Assembly (NCBI GenBank): GCA_042090785.1
Contig: JBELIP010000001.1
Span: 384,773 to 448,772 of the forward strand
Length of the DNA: 64,000 nt
Reading direction: 5' to 3'
Source of the DNA: UBA7434 sp042090785
GTDB lineage: Bacteria; Pseudomonadota; Gammaproteobacteria; Pseudomonadales; UBA7434
The notes under the pieces are model-generated. The model saw only the letters and a list, made by a program, of their open reading frames with translations, was not told where the DNA came from and ran no database searches. Of the stretch, positions 26,688 through 34,814 are shown one piece after another. Numbering within the stretch: the first letter of the stretch is position 1; each line of letters begins with the position of its first letter. Both the position numbers and the translations under genes were made by a program.

Positions 26688-26704
26688 CGCACTTAACTGG
26701 TGCG
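26688..26704. promoter_or_regulatory. NtrC-like site upstream of glnK
   Basis: The 17-mer at this position reads GCACT-TAACT-GGTGC in its core and fits TGCACC-N5-GGTGCA with outer mismatches. Its centre is about 119 bp upstream of the predicted sigma-54 start. A second half-like site (CGCACC, 26667-26672) lies just upstream within the hairpin GCTTGG-CGCA-CCAAGC. The remainder of the 451-bp gap (26447-26897) shows no gene. Confidence 0.65.
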
Positions 26705-26788
26705 AAAGCGAGATAGTAAATAAAGCAAATTCATACACTTGATGCAAAAATAATTGTAAGTAGTTGTTTAGGTTCGTTTTTTTATATT

Positions 26789-26804
26789 TGGCACGCCGCA
26801 TGCA
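26789..26804 (+). promoter_or_regulatory. sigma-54 promoter of glnK-amtB
   Basis: TGGCACGCCGCATGCA matches the consensus TGGCACG-N4-TTGCA at all but one specified base. GG at 26790-26791 and GC at 26802-26803 are exactly 10 bp apart. Transcription should start near 26815, about 83 nt before glnK. Confidence 0.87.
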
Positions 26805-26897
26805 GAAGCATAGGCAAACGAATTTATTTTTTCGCTCTAAAAATAGGTCGTGTAAGACTCATTCCTGAATTCGTTTATTAATATTAGGGGAAACATA

Positions 26898-27236
26898 ATG
26901 AAATTGATTACTGCAATTGTTAAGCCTTTCAAGCTAGATGACGTAAGGCAGGCATTGTCGGATATCGGTGTTCAGGGCATCACAGTGACTGAAGTTAAAG
27001 GTTTTGGTCGCCAAAAAGGACATACCGAATTATATCGCGGTGCAGAGTACGTAGTAGATTTTTTGCCGAAGGTTAAAGTTGAAGCAGCTATTGCTGACTC
27101 AATTGCCGATCAAGCAATAGAAGCTATTACCAAAGCAGCTAACACTGGCAAGATTGGTGATGGCAAAATTTTCTTAACCAGTATTGAACAAACTATTCGT
27201 ATTCGTACCGGCGAAACAGGTGATGAAGCGCTATAA
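26898..27236 (+). CDS. glnK: P-II family nitrogen regulator GlnK (first copy)
   Basis: A 112-residue P-II signal protein. It starts MKLITAIVKPFKLDDVR, carries the T-loop GFGRQKGHTELYRGAEY with Tyr51, the uridylylation site, and ends with the B/C-loop GKIGDGKIFL and IRIRTGE. P-II trimers read 2-oxoglutarate and ATP/ADP and signal to NtrB and AmtB. It sits 55 bp upstream of amtB, the standard glnK-amtB pair, behind a sigma-54 promoter, so expression should rise under nitrogen limitation (inference from sites). Confidence 0.96.
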   Translation: MKLITAIVKPFKLDDVRQALSDIGVQGITVTEVKGFGRQKGHTELYRGAEYVVDFLPKVKVEAAIADSIADQAIEAITKAANTGKIGDGKIFLTSIEQTIRIRTGETGDEAL

Positions 27237-27291
27237 GCTTTTAAGTCTTGTTACGCGATTGAATATAAAAAGTTATTGAGAGGTAAATAAC

Positions 27292-28545
27292 GTGGAAAAC
27301 AATATTTTTGAACTCCAGTATGCAATGGACACATTTTATTTTCTAATATGTGGTGCACTGGTAATGTGGATGGCCGCTGGCTTTGCGATGTTAGAAGCAG
27401 GCTTAGTACGTGCCAAAAATACAACTGAAATTCTTACCAAGAACGTCGCGTTGTTTGCGATTGCTTCTACTATGTATCTCATTTGTGGTTATGAGATTAT
27501 GTATGATGGTGGTTTCTTCTTAAGCGGCACTGCTGGTGCGGTTGATTCGGCGGCAGTACTTGCTGCATCTGCTGAAGCAGGTTTTGCAGACATGGGTGAA
27601 TACTCAGGTGCATCGGACTTCTTCTTCCAGGTTGTGTTTGTAGCAACAGCTATGTCAATTGTATCGGGCGCGGTTGCAGAGCGAATGAAGCTTTGGGCCT
27701 TTTTAGCGTTTGCTGTAGTGATGACAGGTTTTATCTACCCAGTTGAAGGTAGCTGGACTTGGAATGGCGACGCGGTTCCATTTATCGGCGAGCTTTCTTA
27801 TTCCGATTACGCGGGTTCTGGTATTGTTCACATGGCCGGTGCAGCTGCTGCATTAGCGGGTGTGTTAGTACTAGGTGCACGTAAAGGCAAATACGCAGCA
27901 GACGGTAGTGTTCAAGCTATCCCTGGTGCTAACTTACCTTTAGCAACTTTAGGTACTTTCATCTTATGGATGGGTTGGTTCGGCTTTAACGGCGGTTCAA
28001 CGTTGAAATTAGGTGGCATTGAAGTCGCTAACGAAGTAGCGAACGTATTCTTGAATACTAACGCTGCCGCGTCGGGTGGTTTAATTGCTGCATTAATCGT
28101 TGCACGTTTTGCCTTTGGTAAAGCAGATTTAACAATGGCACTTAATGGCGCGCTTGCGGGTCTAGTTGCTATTACTGCTGATCCAGCGAGTCCTTCACCA
28201 TTAATGGCTACAATCATTGGCGGCATCGGTGGCATCATCGTTGTGGGCAGCATTGTATTCTTAGATAAGATTAAAATTGATGATCCTGTTGGCGCTATCT
28301 CGGTCCACGGTGTTGTTGGTCTTTGGGGCGTGTTCGCGGTATTAATCTCTAATAGCGATGCTACCTTTATGGGTCAGTTAGTTGGCGCATTGGTCATCTT
28401 TGTTTGGGTCTTCGTGACTAGCTTAATTACTTGGAGCATTATCAAGGCAATTATGGGTGTTCGAGTAAGTGAAGAGGAAGAGTACGAAGGTGTTGATATC
28501 TCTGAGTGTGGTATGGAAGCCTATCCTGAGTTTGGCACTAAGTAA
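27292..28545 (+). CDS. amtB: ammonium transporter AmtB
   Basis: A 417-residue inner membrane ammonium channel of the Amt/Rh family. It starts at GTG 27292 after a GAGAGG ribosome site. About eleven membrane segments are visible. Signature stretches include the N-terminal FAMLEAGLVRAKN, the DYAGSGIVHMAGAAAALAG segment with a pore His, and AISVHGVVGLWGVFAVL with the second pore His. There is no long cleaved signal peptide, unlike E. coli AmtB. It is cotranscribed with glnK, whose product would plug the pore when ammonium is ample. A terminator follows. Confidence 0.96.
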   Translation: MENNIFELQYAMDTFYFLICGALVMWMAAGFAMLEAGLVRAKNTTEILTKNVALFAIASTMYLICGYEIMYDGGFFLSGTAGAVDSAAVLAASAEAGFADMGEYSGASDFFFQVVFVATAMSIVSGAVAERMKLWAFLAFAVVMTGFIYPVEGSWTWNGDAVPFIGELSYSDYAGSGIVHMAGAAAALAGVLVLGARKGKYAADGSVQAIPGANLPLATLGTFILWMGWFGFNGGSTLKLGGIEVANEVANVFLNTNAAASGGLIAALIVARFAFGKADLTMALNGALAGLVAITADPASPSPLMATIIGGIGGIIVVGSIVFLDKIKIDDPVGAISVHGVVGLWGVFAVLISNSDATFMGQLVGALVIFVWVFVTSLITWSIIKAIMGVRVSEEEEYEGVDISECGMEAYPEFGTK

Positions 28546-28602
28546 GCTATAGGTTTTATTAATAATAATTTATTAGTAAATCTTATTGATAGTTTTGAAA
28601 GA

Positions 28603-28629
28603 GGGGGCGCTTAATGCGTCCCTTTTTTT
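28603..28629 (+). terminator. Rho-independent terminator of amtB
   Basis: GGGGCGC and GCGTCCC pair (one G-U) around TTAAT and are followed by T7. It closes the glnK-amtB unit. Confidence 0.85.
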
Positions 28630-28641
28630 GTGTTTATTTAG

Positions 28642-28729
28642 GGTCAAGGTCAAAAGCATCGGGCCACCCCCGGCGCTTTTGACCTTGACCTTGATCTTGA
28701 CCTAGCCCTGATCTTGAACTTAACCCAAA
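28642..28729. repeat. intergenic hairpin repeat, copy C (best preserved)
   Basis: The arm GGTCAAGGTCAAAAGC (28642-28657) is the exact inverse of GCTTTTGACCTTGACC (28675-28690). The 17-nt loop holds most of the core CATCGGGCCACCCCCG (28657-28672), itself able to pair CGGG with CCCG. The right side continues as degenerate TTGACC/TTGATC hexamers to about 28729. It separates amtB from the second P-II gene. Confidence 0.88.
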
Positions 28730-28911
28730 CAAAAAAGCGCCCCGTTATTGTGCATTAATCTAGCGAAACACCGAACCGAACAAAAAAGCATCGTTAAAAT
28801 GCTCCTCTAAAGAAAAGTTCAGCAAAATTGCGTACATGCACAGCTACATAGCTTGCCATTTTTTCAATGAACCAGTACCTTATAGGTTAATGCTGCATGA
28901 ATATGTGCAGG

Positions 28912-28917
28912 TATAAT
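28912..28917 (+). promoter_or_regulatory. candidate -10 element of the second P-II gene
   Basis: A perfect TATAAT lies 20 bp upstream of the ATG, just before a TTAGGAG ribosome site. No good -35 is visible. A dyad CTGCA...TGCAG overlaps the area just upstream (28893-28910). No sigma-54 promoter was found, in contrast to the first copy. Confidence 0.5.
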
Positions 28918-28937
28918 TAGAATTTAGGAGCTAGCCT

Positions 28938-29276
28938 ATGAAATTGGTAACAGCCATAGTTAAACCGTTCAAACTTGATGACGTTAGAAGCGCATTATCT
29001 GATGTGGGCGTGCAAGGTGTAACGGTAACTGAAGTAAAAGGTTTTGGCCGCCAAAAAGGCCATACCGAGCTGTACCGTGGCGCCGAATACGTTGTCGACT
29101 TTCTTCCTAAGGTGAAACTTGAGATAGCCGTTAGTGATGAACTCGTTGATGTAGTTATTGAAGCAATTACTTCATCTGCTAATACGGGAAAAATTGGCGA
29201 TGGTAAAATCTTCGTTGCTAACTTAGAACAGATTGTTCGTATTCGTACCGGCGAAACAGGTAACGACGCTGTATAG
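28938..29276 (+). CDS. P-II family nitrogen regulator (second copy)
   Basis: A 112-residue P-II paralogue nearly identical to the product of the gene at 26898. The T-loop GFGRQKGHTELYRGAEY with Tyr51 is unchanged. Differences concentrate in residues 60-85 (KLEIAVSDELVDVVIEAITSSA). Because it has its own probable sigma-70-type promoter and lies 392 bp after amtB, it may supply a constitutive, GlnB-like function while the first copy acts as the inducible GlnK. That division is inferred; sequence alone cannot say which is glnB. A strong terminator follows. Confidence 0.94.
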   Translation: MKLVTAIVKPFKLDDVRSALSDVGVQGVTVTEVKGFGRQKGHTELYRGAEYVVDFLPKVKLEIAVSDELVDVVIEAITSSANTGKIGDGKIFVANLEQIVRIRTGETGNDAV

Positions 29277-29298
29277 CAATAAACATTCTTAATGTTTT

Positions 29299-29324
29299 AA
29301 AAGGCCGCTTTTGCGGCCTTTTTT
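29299..29324 (+). terminator. Rho-independent terminator of the second P-II gene
   Basis: AAAAGGCCGC and GCGGCCTTTT are exact inverses around TTTT, giving a 10-bp stem that runs into a T6 tail. Confidence 0.93.
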
Positions 29325-29742
29325 ATATCTGCTTTACCCTTAAATAATTAAGCCAAAACAACAAGCCAAAACAACAAGCTAAGGCAGGTAGTTAGACAGC
29401 AGTCATTAACACCTATTCAGCACACTCAAGCCCATTATATAAACAGACCATCGGTGGTTGTAAACCGAGCTATCGTCCAGTTTACAACCAGCATATTACC
29501 TTCCGAAATAACCATGAGAAATAATGCCGTTTTTCTATTAGTGGTTACCCAAAGTGCTAAACACAAGATCTTGTGGTGTTTCGCTAACTACTACGCAATC
29601 CTTAAAAACCAATGCTTTTCTAGCAAAATAACCATGGCGCTTTCGCTATTCTTAGCTATAAATATACATACTAAATTTCTCAGCAATGCTGGGGCTTGTA
29701 TCTTTTAGCTATTCAAATAGCGTCTATAAAGAGAGACTTATC
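29325..29742. other. structured intergenic region upstream of sutA
   Basis: About 420 bp without a convincing gene. It contains a 13-bp tandem duplication (AAGCCAAAACAAC) near 29350, a hairpin with exact arms GGTTGTAAAC (29456-29465) and GTTTACAACC (29480-29489), and a perfect 14-bp palindrome CACAAGATCTTGTG (29562-29575). These look like regulatory sites or leader structures for sutA; none is a known motif to me. Confidence 0.6.
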
Positions 29743-30006
29743 GTGAAAAAAACAGCAGTAAAAAAAACGCAAACCGGACAATCAAAAAGTGATTCAGCGG
29801 CAGCCGTTGATTTGGGTTTTATTGGCTCTAAAGATGAAGTGGCTGAAACGCGTAATACAGCAAGCCGCGAACGTGTTCGCTCTTTATTAGATGACGAAGT
29901 AGCGAAATTTTTAAGTAGCGGCGGTAAGATTAGTAACGTTGCGCCAAATGTAATGGGCGACCCACCACGCAAGCCCGAAAGTAATTACGGCAGCCGACCT
30001 ATTTAA
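29743..30006 (+). CDS. sutA: SutA-like transcriptional regulator (small acidic/basic RNAP-associated protein)
   Basis: An 87-residue protein from GTG 29743, with GAGAGA as ribosome site. The N-terminus is Lys/Thr-rich and disordered-looking. A helix follows (RERVRSLLDDEVAKFLSSGG), and the tail DPPRKPESNYGSRPI matches, from memory, the conserved C-terminus of Pseudomonas SutA. SutA binds RNA polymerase and supports transcription in slow-growing cells. In Pseudomonas it also lies near amtB-glnK-ubiK-comM, so synteny supports the call. A longer frame from 29686 is possible but lacks a better ribosome site. It is convergent with the HAD gene and overlaps its 3' end by 4 bp. Confidence 0.75.
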   Translation: MKKTAVKKTQTGQSKSDSAAAVDLGFIGSKDEVAETRNTASRERVRSLLDDEVAKFLSSGGKISNVAPNVMGDPPRKPESNYGSRPI

Positions 30007-30791
30007 ACGAGATTTATTAACGCTGTTGGTAAATCATTAATATGGCTGATAATTGCATCAGCCTCTATCTCCTCAGATTGCTCTGTCACATCCTTTTCTT
30101 TTTCATCGTTTTTATCCGTATTTAATAATGCTGACATTTTCATGCAGTGATGTTTTGGCATATGACCATCTAACCATATGGCTTTGAACTGCGCGCGCTT
30201 TGCGCCGACTACATCGCATAAAAAGTCATCACCGACATGTGCCACTTCAGAGGGCTGCAAGCGTTGGTCGAGTAGTTTTTCAATACGTGCTAATGCGGTG
30301 TCAAAAATAAGACCGTCAGGTTTGCTTGAATTAATATGCTCAGCAGATAACGCAAAAGAAAAAAAGCGACCAATAGACGTTTGGTTCACATCGGCATTGC
30401 CGTTGCTTATAGTGCCTAATACATAGTTTTTACTTAACTCGGTGAGTAGCTCTTCAACGCCTTCATAACAGTTTACTTTTTGCCTTAATTGATAGTGAAT
30501 TTGAAAGGCTTGCTCGGCGAGCTCTGTTGCTTCTTGTTCAGAATAATTACTGCTCATTGCTAACGCTTTAATAGCGGCTATGCGTACCTGACTAATTTGG
30601 TTTTTAAAACGCTCATCTGTCCTGAAAAGTTTAAAGCGAAATTCGGATATAGCATCAAGGCTAAATTTATCAGTTAACGGTTTGGCATGAGTGCTGAGCC
30701 ATTGATAGGTTTCGATTTCTGCGTGCTTTAATGTTGGCTTTAAGGGCCATAAGGTGTCGTCTAAATCGAAGGTAATGGCTTTAACTGGCAT
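30003..30791 (-). CDS. HAD-IA family hydrolase (YigB-like)
   Basis: A 262-residue haloacid dehalogenase-type phosphatase. Motif I is ITFDLDDTLWPL with the nucleophile and acid Asp pair. Motif II is TISNGNAD, the motif III Lys is in SSKPDG, and motif IV is HVGDDFLCDVVGAKRAQ. An alpha-helical cap lies between motifs I and II. E. coli YigB, an FMN phosphatase, lies directly downstream of xerC as this gene does, so a similar role is likely but not proven. The last 35 or so residues are an acidic tail beyond the usual domain. It overlaps the xerC end by 11 bp. Confidence 0.85.
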   Translation of the reverse strand: MPVKAITFDLDDTLWPLKPTLKHAEIETYQWLSTHAKPLTDKFSLDAISEFRFKLFRTDERFKNQISQVRIAAIKALAMSSNYSEQEATELAEQAFQIHYQLRQKVNCYEGVEELLTELSKNYVLGTISNGNADVNQTSIGRFFSFALSAEHINSSKPDGLIFDTALARIEKLLDQRLQPSEVAHVGDDFLCDVVGAKRAQFKAIWLDGHMPKHHCMKMSALLNTDKNDEKEKDVTEQSEEIEADAIISHINDLPTALINLV

Positions 30792-31842
30792 TGTCGTCGT
30801 CGCTATTGTTCGCTGTGCTTAATTCCGGGTCTAATGGCTCAGCCGTTCGCTGAGCTCTAGGGTGAGCATCGTCATAAACGCTGGCTAGGTGCTGGAAATC
30901 TAGGTGGGTATAAATTTGTGTGGTCGATAAATTAGCATGCCCCAGCAACTCTTGAACGGCACGTAAGTCGCCGCTGGACTCAAGCATATGACTTGCAAAC
31001 GAGTGTCTAAGCATGTGAGGGTGCAAATTTTGTTGCTGATCTAAATGCTGTGTGGCCACCTTTAGACGTTGTTGAATAGCACGGTGCGAAAGACGTGTGC
31101 CGCGTGTACTTACAAAGAGTGCTGTTTCTTCAGCGGTCGCCATTGTCGAGCGCTCGGTGAGCCAATATTTTATTGCGTTAATAGCGGCCTTGCCAAGCGG
31201 CATAATGCGTTGTTTATTACCTTTGCCGGTAACGGTTATTAACGGTTTGGCTTGGCTTAGGTCAATATCGTGAACATTGAGTGACGCTAATTCGGCTAAC
31301 CGTAGCCCTGCTGCATAAAAGGTTTCCATAATGGCTTTGTCGCGAATGGCCAGTTTGCTGTCGGCGTCGGAAGTGCTTTTTGTTACTGTTGATTTTGCCG
31401 GTCTTGTGAGTGCGTTATCAAGCAGTCCTTTCACTTGATCAACATCCATAGTCACTGGCAGTTTTTTATTCGCTTTAGGTGCTCTTATACCGTCTGCAGG
31501 ATTGTGATCGCCAGCTAAAGACTGGCCATCTATATGTTGATTAGTGAAATTAAAAAAACTGCGAATACATGACAATTTTCGTTGAATTGATTTAGGTGCT
31601 AAGCCTTGACGATGCAAACGAGCGGTATATTGTCGTATCCACTCACCATCAATGCTGCTTAGCGTTTGGCGTTCGGATGCTTCGCAATACTGGCAAAAAT
31701 GATTAAGATCAGCTTGGTAGGCGGCAACGGTATGCGATGATAAACGGCGGACAGATGTTAGATATTCGATAAATAATACGCTAGCAGTATTAAGCGCGTC
31801 TTTCGCTAATGACGATTGTTTTATCGACGATGTGTCAGGCAT
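30781..31842 (-). CDS. xerC: tyrosine recombinase XerC
   Basis: A 353-residue site-specific recombinase that, with XerD, resolves chromosome dimers at dif. The N-terminal SAM-like domain (FIEYLTSVRRLSSHTVAAYQADLNHF) is followed by the catalytic domain. Catalytic residues are visible as AGLRLAEL (Arg), HMLRHSFASHM (His-x-x-Arg), LLGHANLSTTQIYTHLDF (His and nucleophile Tyr). It is longer than usual (about 300), because of about 25 extra N-terminal residues, a Ser/Thr-rich insertion near residues 150-170, and a polar C-terminal tail. Its position downstream of dapF-DUF484 is the conserved xerC locus. Confidence 0.93.
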   Translation of the reverse strand: MPDTSSIKQSSLAKDALNTASVLFIEYLTSVRRLSSHTVAAYQADLNHFCQYCEASERQTLSSIDGEWIRQYTARLHRQGLAPKSIQRKLSCIRSFFNFTNQHIDGQSLAGDHNPADGIRAPKANKKLPVTMDVDQVKGLLDNALTRPAKSTVTKSTSDADSKLAIRDKAIMETFYAAGLRLAELASLNVHDIDLSQAKPLITVTGKGNKQRIMPLGKAAINAIKYWLTERSTMATAEETALFVSTRGTRLSHRAIQQRLKVATQHLDQQQNLHPHMLRHSFASHMLESSGDLRAVQELLGHANLSTTQIYTHLDFQHLASVYDDAHPRAQRTAEPLDPELSTANNSDDDNAS

Positions 31843-31891
31843 GGCGCGATGAACACAATTATAATAAAGGTTACTGTCATAACGTTAGCCA

Positions 31892-32644
31892 TTAGGCTAG
31901 CTGCTTTTTAACTAACGCAGCGAGTATGTCGCAAAGGTAGTCGAGGAATAGTGTGCCCGTGTCGCTGTTGTAGTGGTCGGCGTTGTGATGAGCAACAGCA
32001 AGCATAACAGTTATGTTGTTGTTATTGTTGCTGCTGTTGTTAATGTTGGTGCGTTCAATTTTTTTAGCCGCAATAGCGGCCGACCCCACGGCAAACTTTG
32101 TATCGTTAAAAATAAAGTCTGCTTCTGTCTCTCGTAGAGTGCCACACAGTGACTGGCTATTGTCGAGTATGCCAGAAATTTTATCTTCGGCATCGGTTGT
32201 ATTTTGAATAAATTTTTTGTCTATGGTTTGTTTATATTCAAGGCTATCATCGGCCAACAACATAACGCTAGCAGATTCGACACCAAAATTTTTATGCAAC
32301 TGAGTTTCAAGCAATGTGAAAATAGCATTAAGTGAATCAGCATTAATAAGGTCGATCACTAACGACTGTGTAGTGTTTAAAAGGGTGTCGTTTTCTTTAG
32401 CGGCTTCAATGAGCTCGCCGAGCTTGTGCCGAGTTTGTATGCCGCGCTCTCTAAGTATTGCCACTTGTCGCTCAATTAATGACGTTGCATTACCACTATG
32501 ATGCGGCAACGTCATGTCAGCTAAAACATTTGGATGGCGACGAAAGAAGTCGGGGTTATTAATAAGATAGTCGGCAACAGTTTCGTCAGATAGTGGGTTG
32601 CTTGCTGGCTTTTCATTGCTCATAGTTATAGTCGCTGAACTCAT
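31892..32644 (-). CDS. DUF484 family protein
   Basis: A 250-residue protein of the DUF484 family. It opens with the family hallmark VADYLINNPDFFRRHPNVLADMTLPH, then a coiled coil (SLIERQVAILRERGIQTRHKLGELI) and a GAF-like C-terminal domain. Its function is unknown; it is almost always between dapF and xerC, as here. A low-complexity Asn run (NINNSSNNNNN, near 32013-32050) interrupts the GAF-like part. The start overlaps the dapF stop by 4 bp, so translation is probably coupled. Confidence 0.88.
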   Translation of the reverse strand: MSSATITMSNEKPASNPLSDETVADYLINNPDFFRRHPNVLADMTLPHHSGNATSLIERQVAILRERGIQTRHKLGELIEAAKENDTLLNTTQSLVIDLINADSLNAIFTLLETQLHKNFGVESASVMLLADDSLEYKQTIDKKFIQNTTDAEDKISGILDNSQSLCGTLRETEADFIFNDTKFAVGSAAIAAKKIERTNINNSSNNNNNITVMLAVAHHNADHYNSDTGTLFLDYLCDILAALVKKQLA

Positions 32645-33471
32645 AATGTGATTTTCCCATCGAAAACTTTAGTGGCACTTCCTGTCATATTTAAAGAAGT
32701 GTCGCCACCCAGCCATTGAATATTTAATTGTCCACCTAGCAGCTCTACATTCACTTCGTTATCAAGTATGCCGTTATTAATTCCGGCGGCTACGGCTGCA
32801 CAGGCGCCACTACCACAGGCTTGTGTTTCACCAACCCCGCGTTCAAACACACGTAACTTAATGGCGTTGCGAGACAGTATTTGCATAAAGCCAACATTCA
32901 CATGGTTGGGAAATTGTGTATGGCACTCTAACACTTTACCTAAACCTTGAACGTCGGCAGTATCAATATTATCGACCACTATTACTGCATGCGGGTTGCC
33001 CATGGATACAGCACTTATTTCACTGCTGCCAAGGTCATGATGAATCGTATAGCTGTTGGCTACTTTGTCGGTAGTAAAAGGGAGCGATGCGGGATTAAAA
33101 TTGGGCACACCCATATCGACACTTAGCGTGTTGGAATCAACAACATCAATATTCATTAAGCCAGTGTTTGTAGAGACTTTTAGCTGGCGTTTACCGGTAA
33201 GTTTTTTATCGGTAACAAACTTCCCAAAGCAGCGTGCGCCATTGCCGCATTGTTCAACTTCATTGCCATCGCAATTATAAATACGGTAGTGAAAGTCGGT
33301 ATCTGTAGTGGCAGGCGGCTCTACTAGCAATACTTGGTCGCAGCCAATGCCTAAGTTGCGGTTAGCTATGTGGCGTATATGGGCAGCAGTTAACTTAGCG
33401 TTTTGCGATAGCAAATCAATGACGACAAAGTCATTGCCAAGGCCGTGCATTTTGGTAAATCGCAATTGCAT
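32641..33471 (-). CDS. dapF: diaminopimelate epimerase
   Basis: A 276-residue cofactor-independent epimerase that converts LL- to meso-diaminopimelate for lysine and peptidoglycan. It begins RFTKMHGLGNDFVVID. The two catalytic cysteines appear in EQCGNGARCFG and ETQACGSGACAAV. Length equals E. coli DapF (274). It follows lysA by 28 bp and overlaps the DUF484 gene, all within the leftward argH-lptM-lysA-dapF-DUF484-xerC-HAD unit. Confidence 0.96.
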   Translation of the reverse strand: MQLRFTKMHGLGNDFVVIDLLSQNAKLTAAHIRHIANRNLGIGCDQVLLVEPPATTDTDFHYRIYNCDGNEVEQCGNGARCFGKFVTDKKLTGKRQLKVSTNTGLMNIDVVDSNTLSVDMGVPNFNPASLPFTTDKVANSYTIHHDLGSSEISAVSMGNPHAVIVVDNIDTADVQGLGKVLECHTQFPNHVNVGFMQILSRNAIKLRVFERGVGETQACGSGACAAVAAGINNGILDNEVNVELLGGQLNIQWLGGDTSLNMTGSATKVFDGKITL

Positions 33472-33499
33472 ATACTAAGCCTACTATCGATGTTCGGTA

Positions 33500-34753
33500 T
33501 TAAATGGTTTTTTCGCCACGGACTAGATCTTCAATGGTTTCGCGCGCACGTACAATATGAAACTGCTCGCCATCGACCATAATTTCTGCTGCGCGGCCAC
33601 GGCTATTGTAATTCGATGCCATCACAAAACCATAGGCGCCGGCTGAGCACAGACATAATAAATCGTTTTCGGCAATGGCGAGCAATCTATCTTTACCTAA
33701 AAAGTCGCCCGTTTCACAGACTGGACCTACGACATCGTAAGTGTGCTGCGGACGATCAGCATTTTCAGCTAGCGGCAAAATATCCATCCATGCATTATAA
33801 AGAGCTGGACGAATCATATCGTTCATAGCGGCATCAACAATAGCGAAGCGTTTTTCTTCGTTCTGTTTAATGGTGTCGACACGCGTTAATAATACACCGG
33901 CATTAGCCGCAATCGATCGGCCTGGCTCCATGACTAATGATTGCGCTCGCCCGTCTAAAGTTTTAAGCAGGGTGGCAACATAGTCGGCAGGAGAGGGCGG
34001 TTGTTCGTCTTGATAACATATGCCAAGACCACCACCGACATCAATATGCGATAGTGTAATACCGGTTTCGGCTAAATGATCAACTAGCTCAAGCACACGT
34101 TTTAAGGCATCGTTAAATGGCGACAACGAAGTGAGCTGTGAACCAATATGACAGTCAATACCTATAACATTAATGGAAGGTAGTGAGTGGGCTCGTTGGT
34201 AGACGCGCGGTGCTTCGTCGATATCAATGCCAAATTTATTTTCTTTTAAACCGGTAGAAATATACGGATGCGTTTGTGCATCAACATCGGGATTAACGCG
34301 AAGCGATATTGAGGCGACAAGACCAAGCTCGGCGGCTATAGCAGCAATACGTTCAAGCTCGGTTTCCGATTCGATATTAAAACAATGAACGCCTACTTCT
34401 AAGGCGCGAGCAATTTCTTCAGGCTTTTTAGCAACGCCAGAAAAAACTACTTTTGCTGGGTCACCGCCAGCGAGTAATACGCGTTCTAGTTCGCCTACCG
34501 AGACAATATCAAAGCCGCTGCCTAGTTTAGCTAATACACTTAGCACGCCTAAATTAGAGTTTGCTTTAACCGCGTAGCAAACTAAGTGCCCACCGTTAGT
34601 ATCTGTATCGAGAGCGTCGCGGTAAGCAAGGTAGTGAGTCTCTAACGCTTTTTTCGAGTAGACATAAGTGGGCGTGCCCACTTTGTCGACAATCGATGCA
34701 AGAGGTAATTGCTCAGCCATTAGCTGATTATTTTGATAATAAAATTGTGACAT
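33500..34753 (-). CDS. lysA: diaminopimelate decarboxylase
   Basis: A 417-residue PLP-dependent decarboxylase making lysine from meso-diaminopimelate, the last lysine step. The PLP Lys is in VCYAVKANSNLGVL near residue 60. DCHIGSQLTSL, the phosphate-binding HIDVGGGLGICY, and the EPGRSIAANAG loop follow. The active-site Cys is in GPVCETGDFLGKDR. The family length is met. It lies between lptM and dapF, a conserved order in Pseudomonas-like bacteria. Confidence 0.96.
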   Translation of the reverse strand: MSQFYYQNNQLMAEQLPLASIVDKVGTPTYVYSKKALETHYLAYRDALDTDTNGGHLVCYAVKANSNLGVLSVLAKLGSGFDIVSVGELERVLLAGGDPAKVVFSGVAKKPEEIARALEVGVHCFNIESETELERIAAIAAELGLVASISLRVNPDVDAQTHPYISTGLKENKFGIDIDEAPRVYQRAHSLPSINVIGIDCHIGSQLTSLSPFNDALKRVLELVDHLAETGITLSHIDVGGGLGICYQDEQPPSPADYVATLLKTLDGRAQSLVMEPGRSIAANAGVLLTRVDTIKQNEEKRFAIVDAAMNDMIRPALYNAWMDILPLAENADRPQHTYDVVGPVCETGDFLGKDRLLAIAENDLLCLCSAGAYGFVMASNYNSRGRAAEIMVDGEQFHIVRARETIEDLVRGEKTI

Positions 34754-34814
34754 GCGTTAAGCGTATTCCTGCAATCCAATGGGCGTGAAAGCGTTATCTT
34801 TTTTCACTACAATG

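Noticed and set aside
29454..29708. An 84-codon open frame on the plus strand upstream of sutA
   Set aside because: Composition is not protein-like, there is no ribosome site, and it is crossed by a hairpin and a palindrome; no family resemblance.
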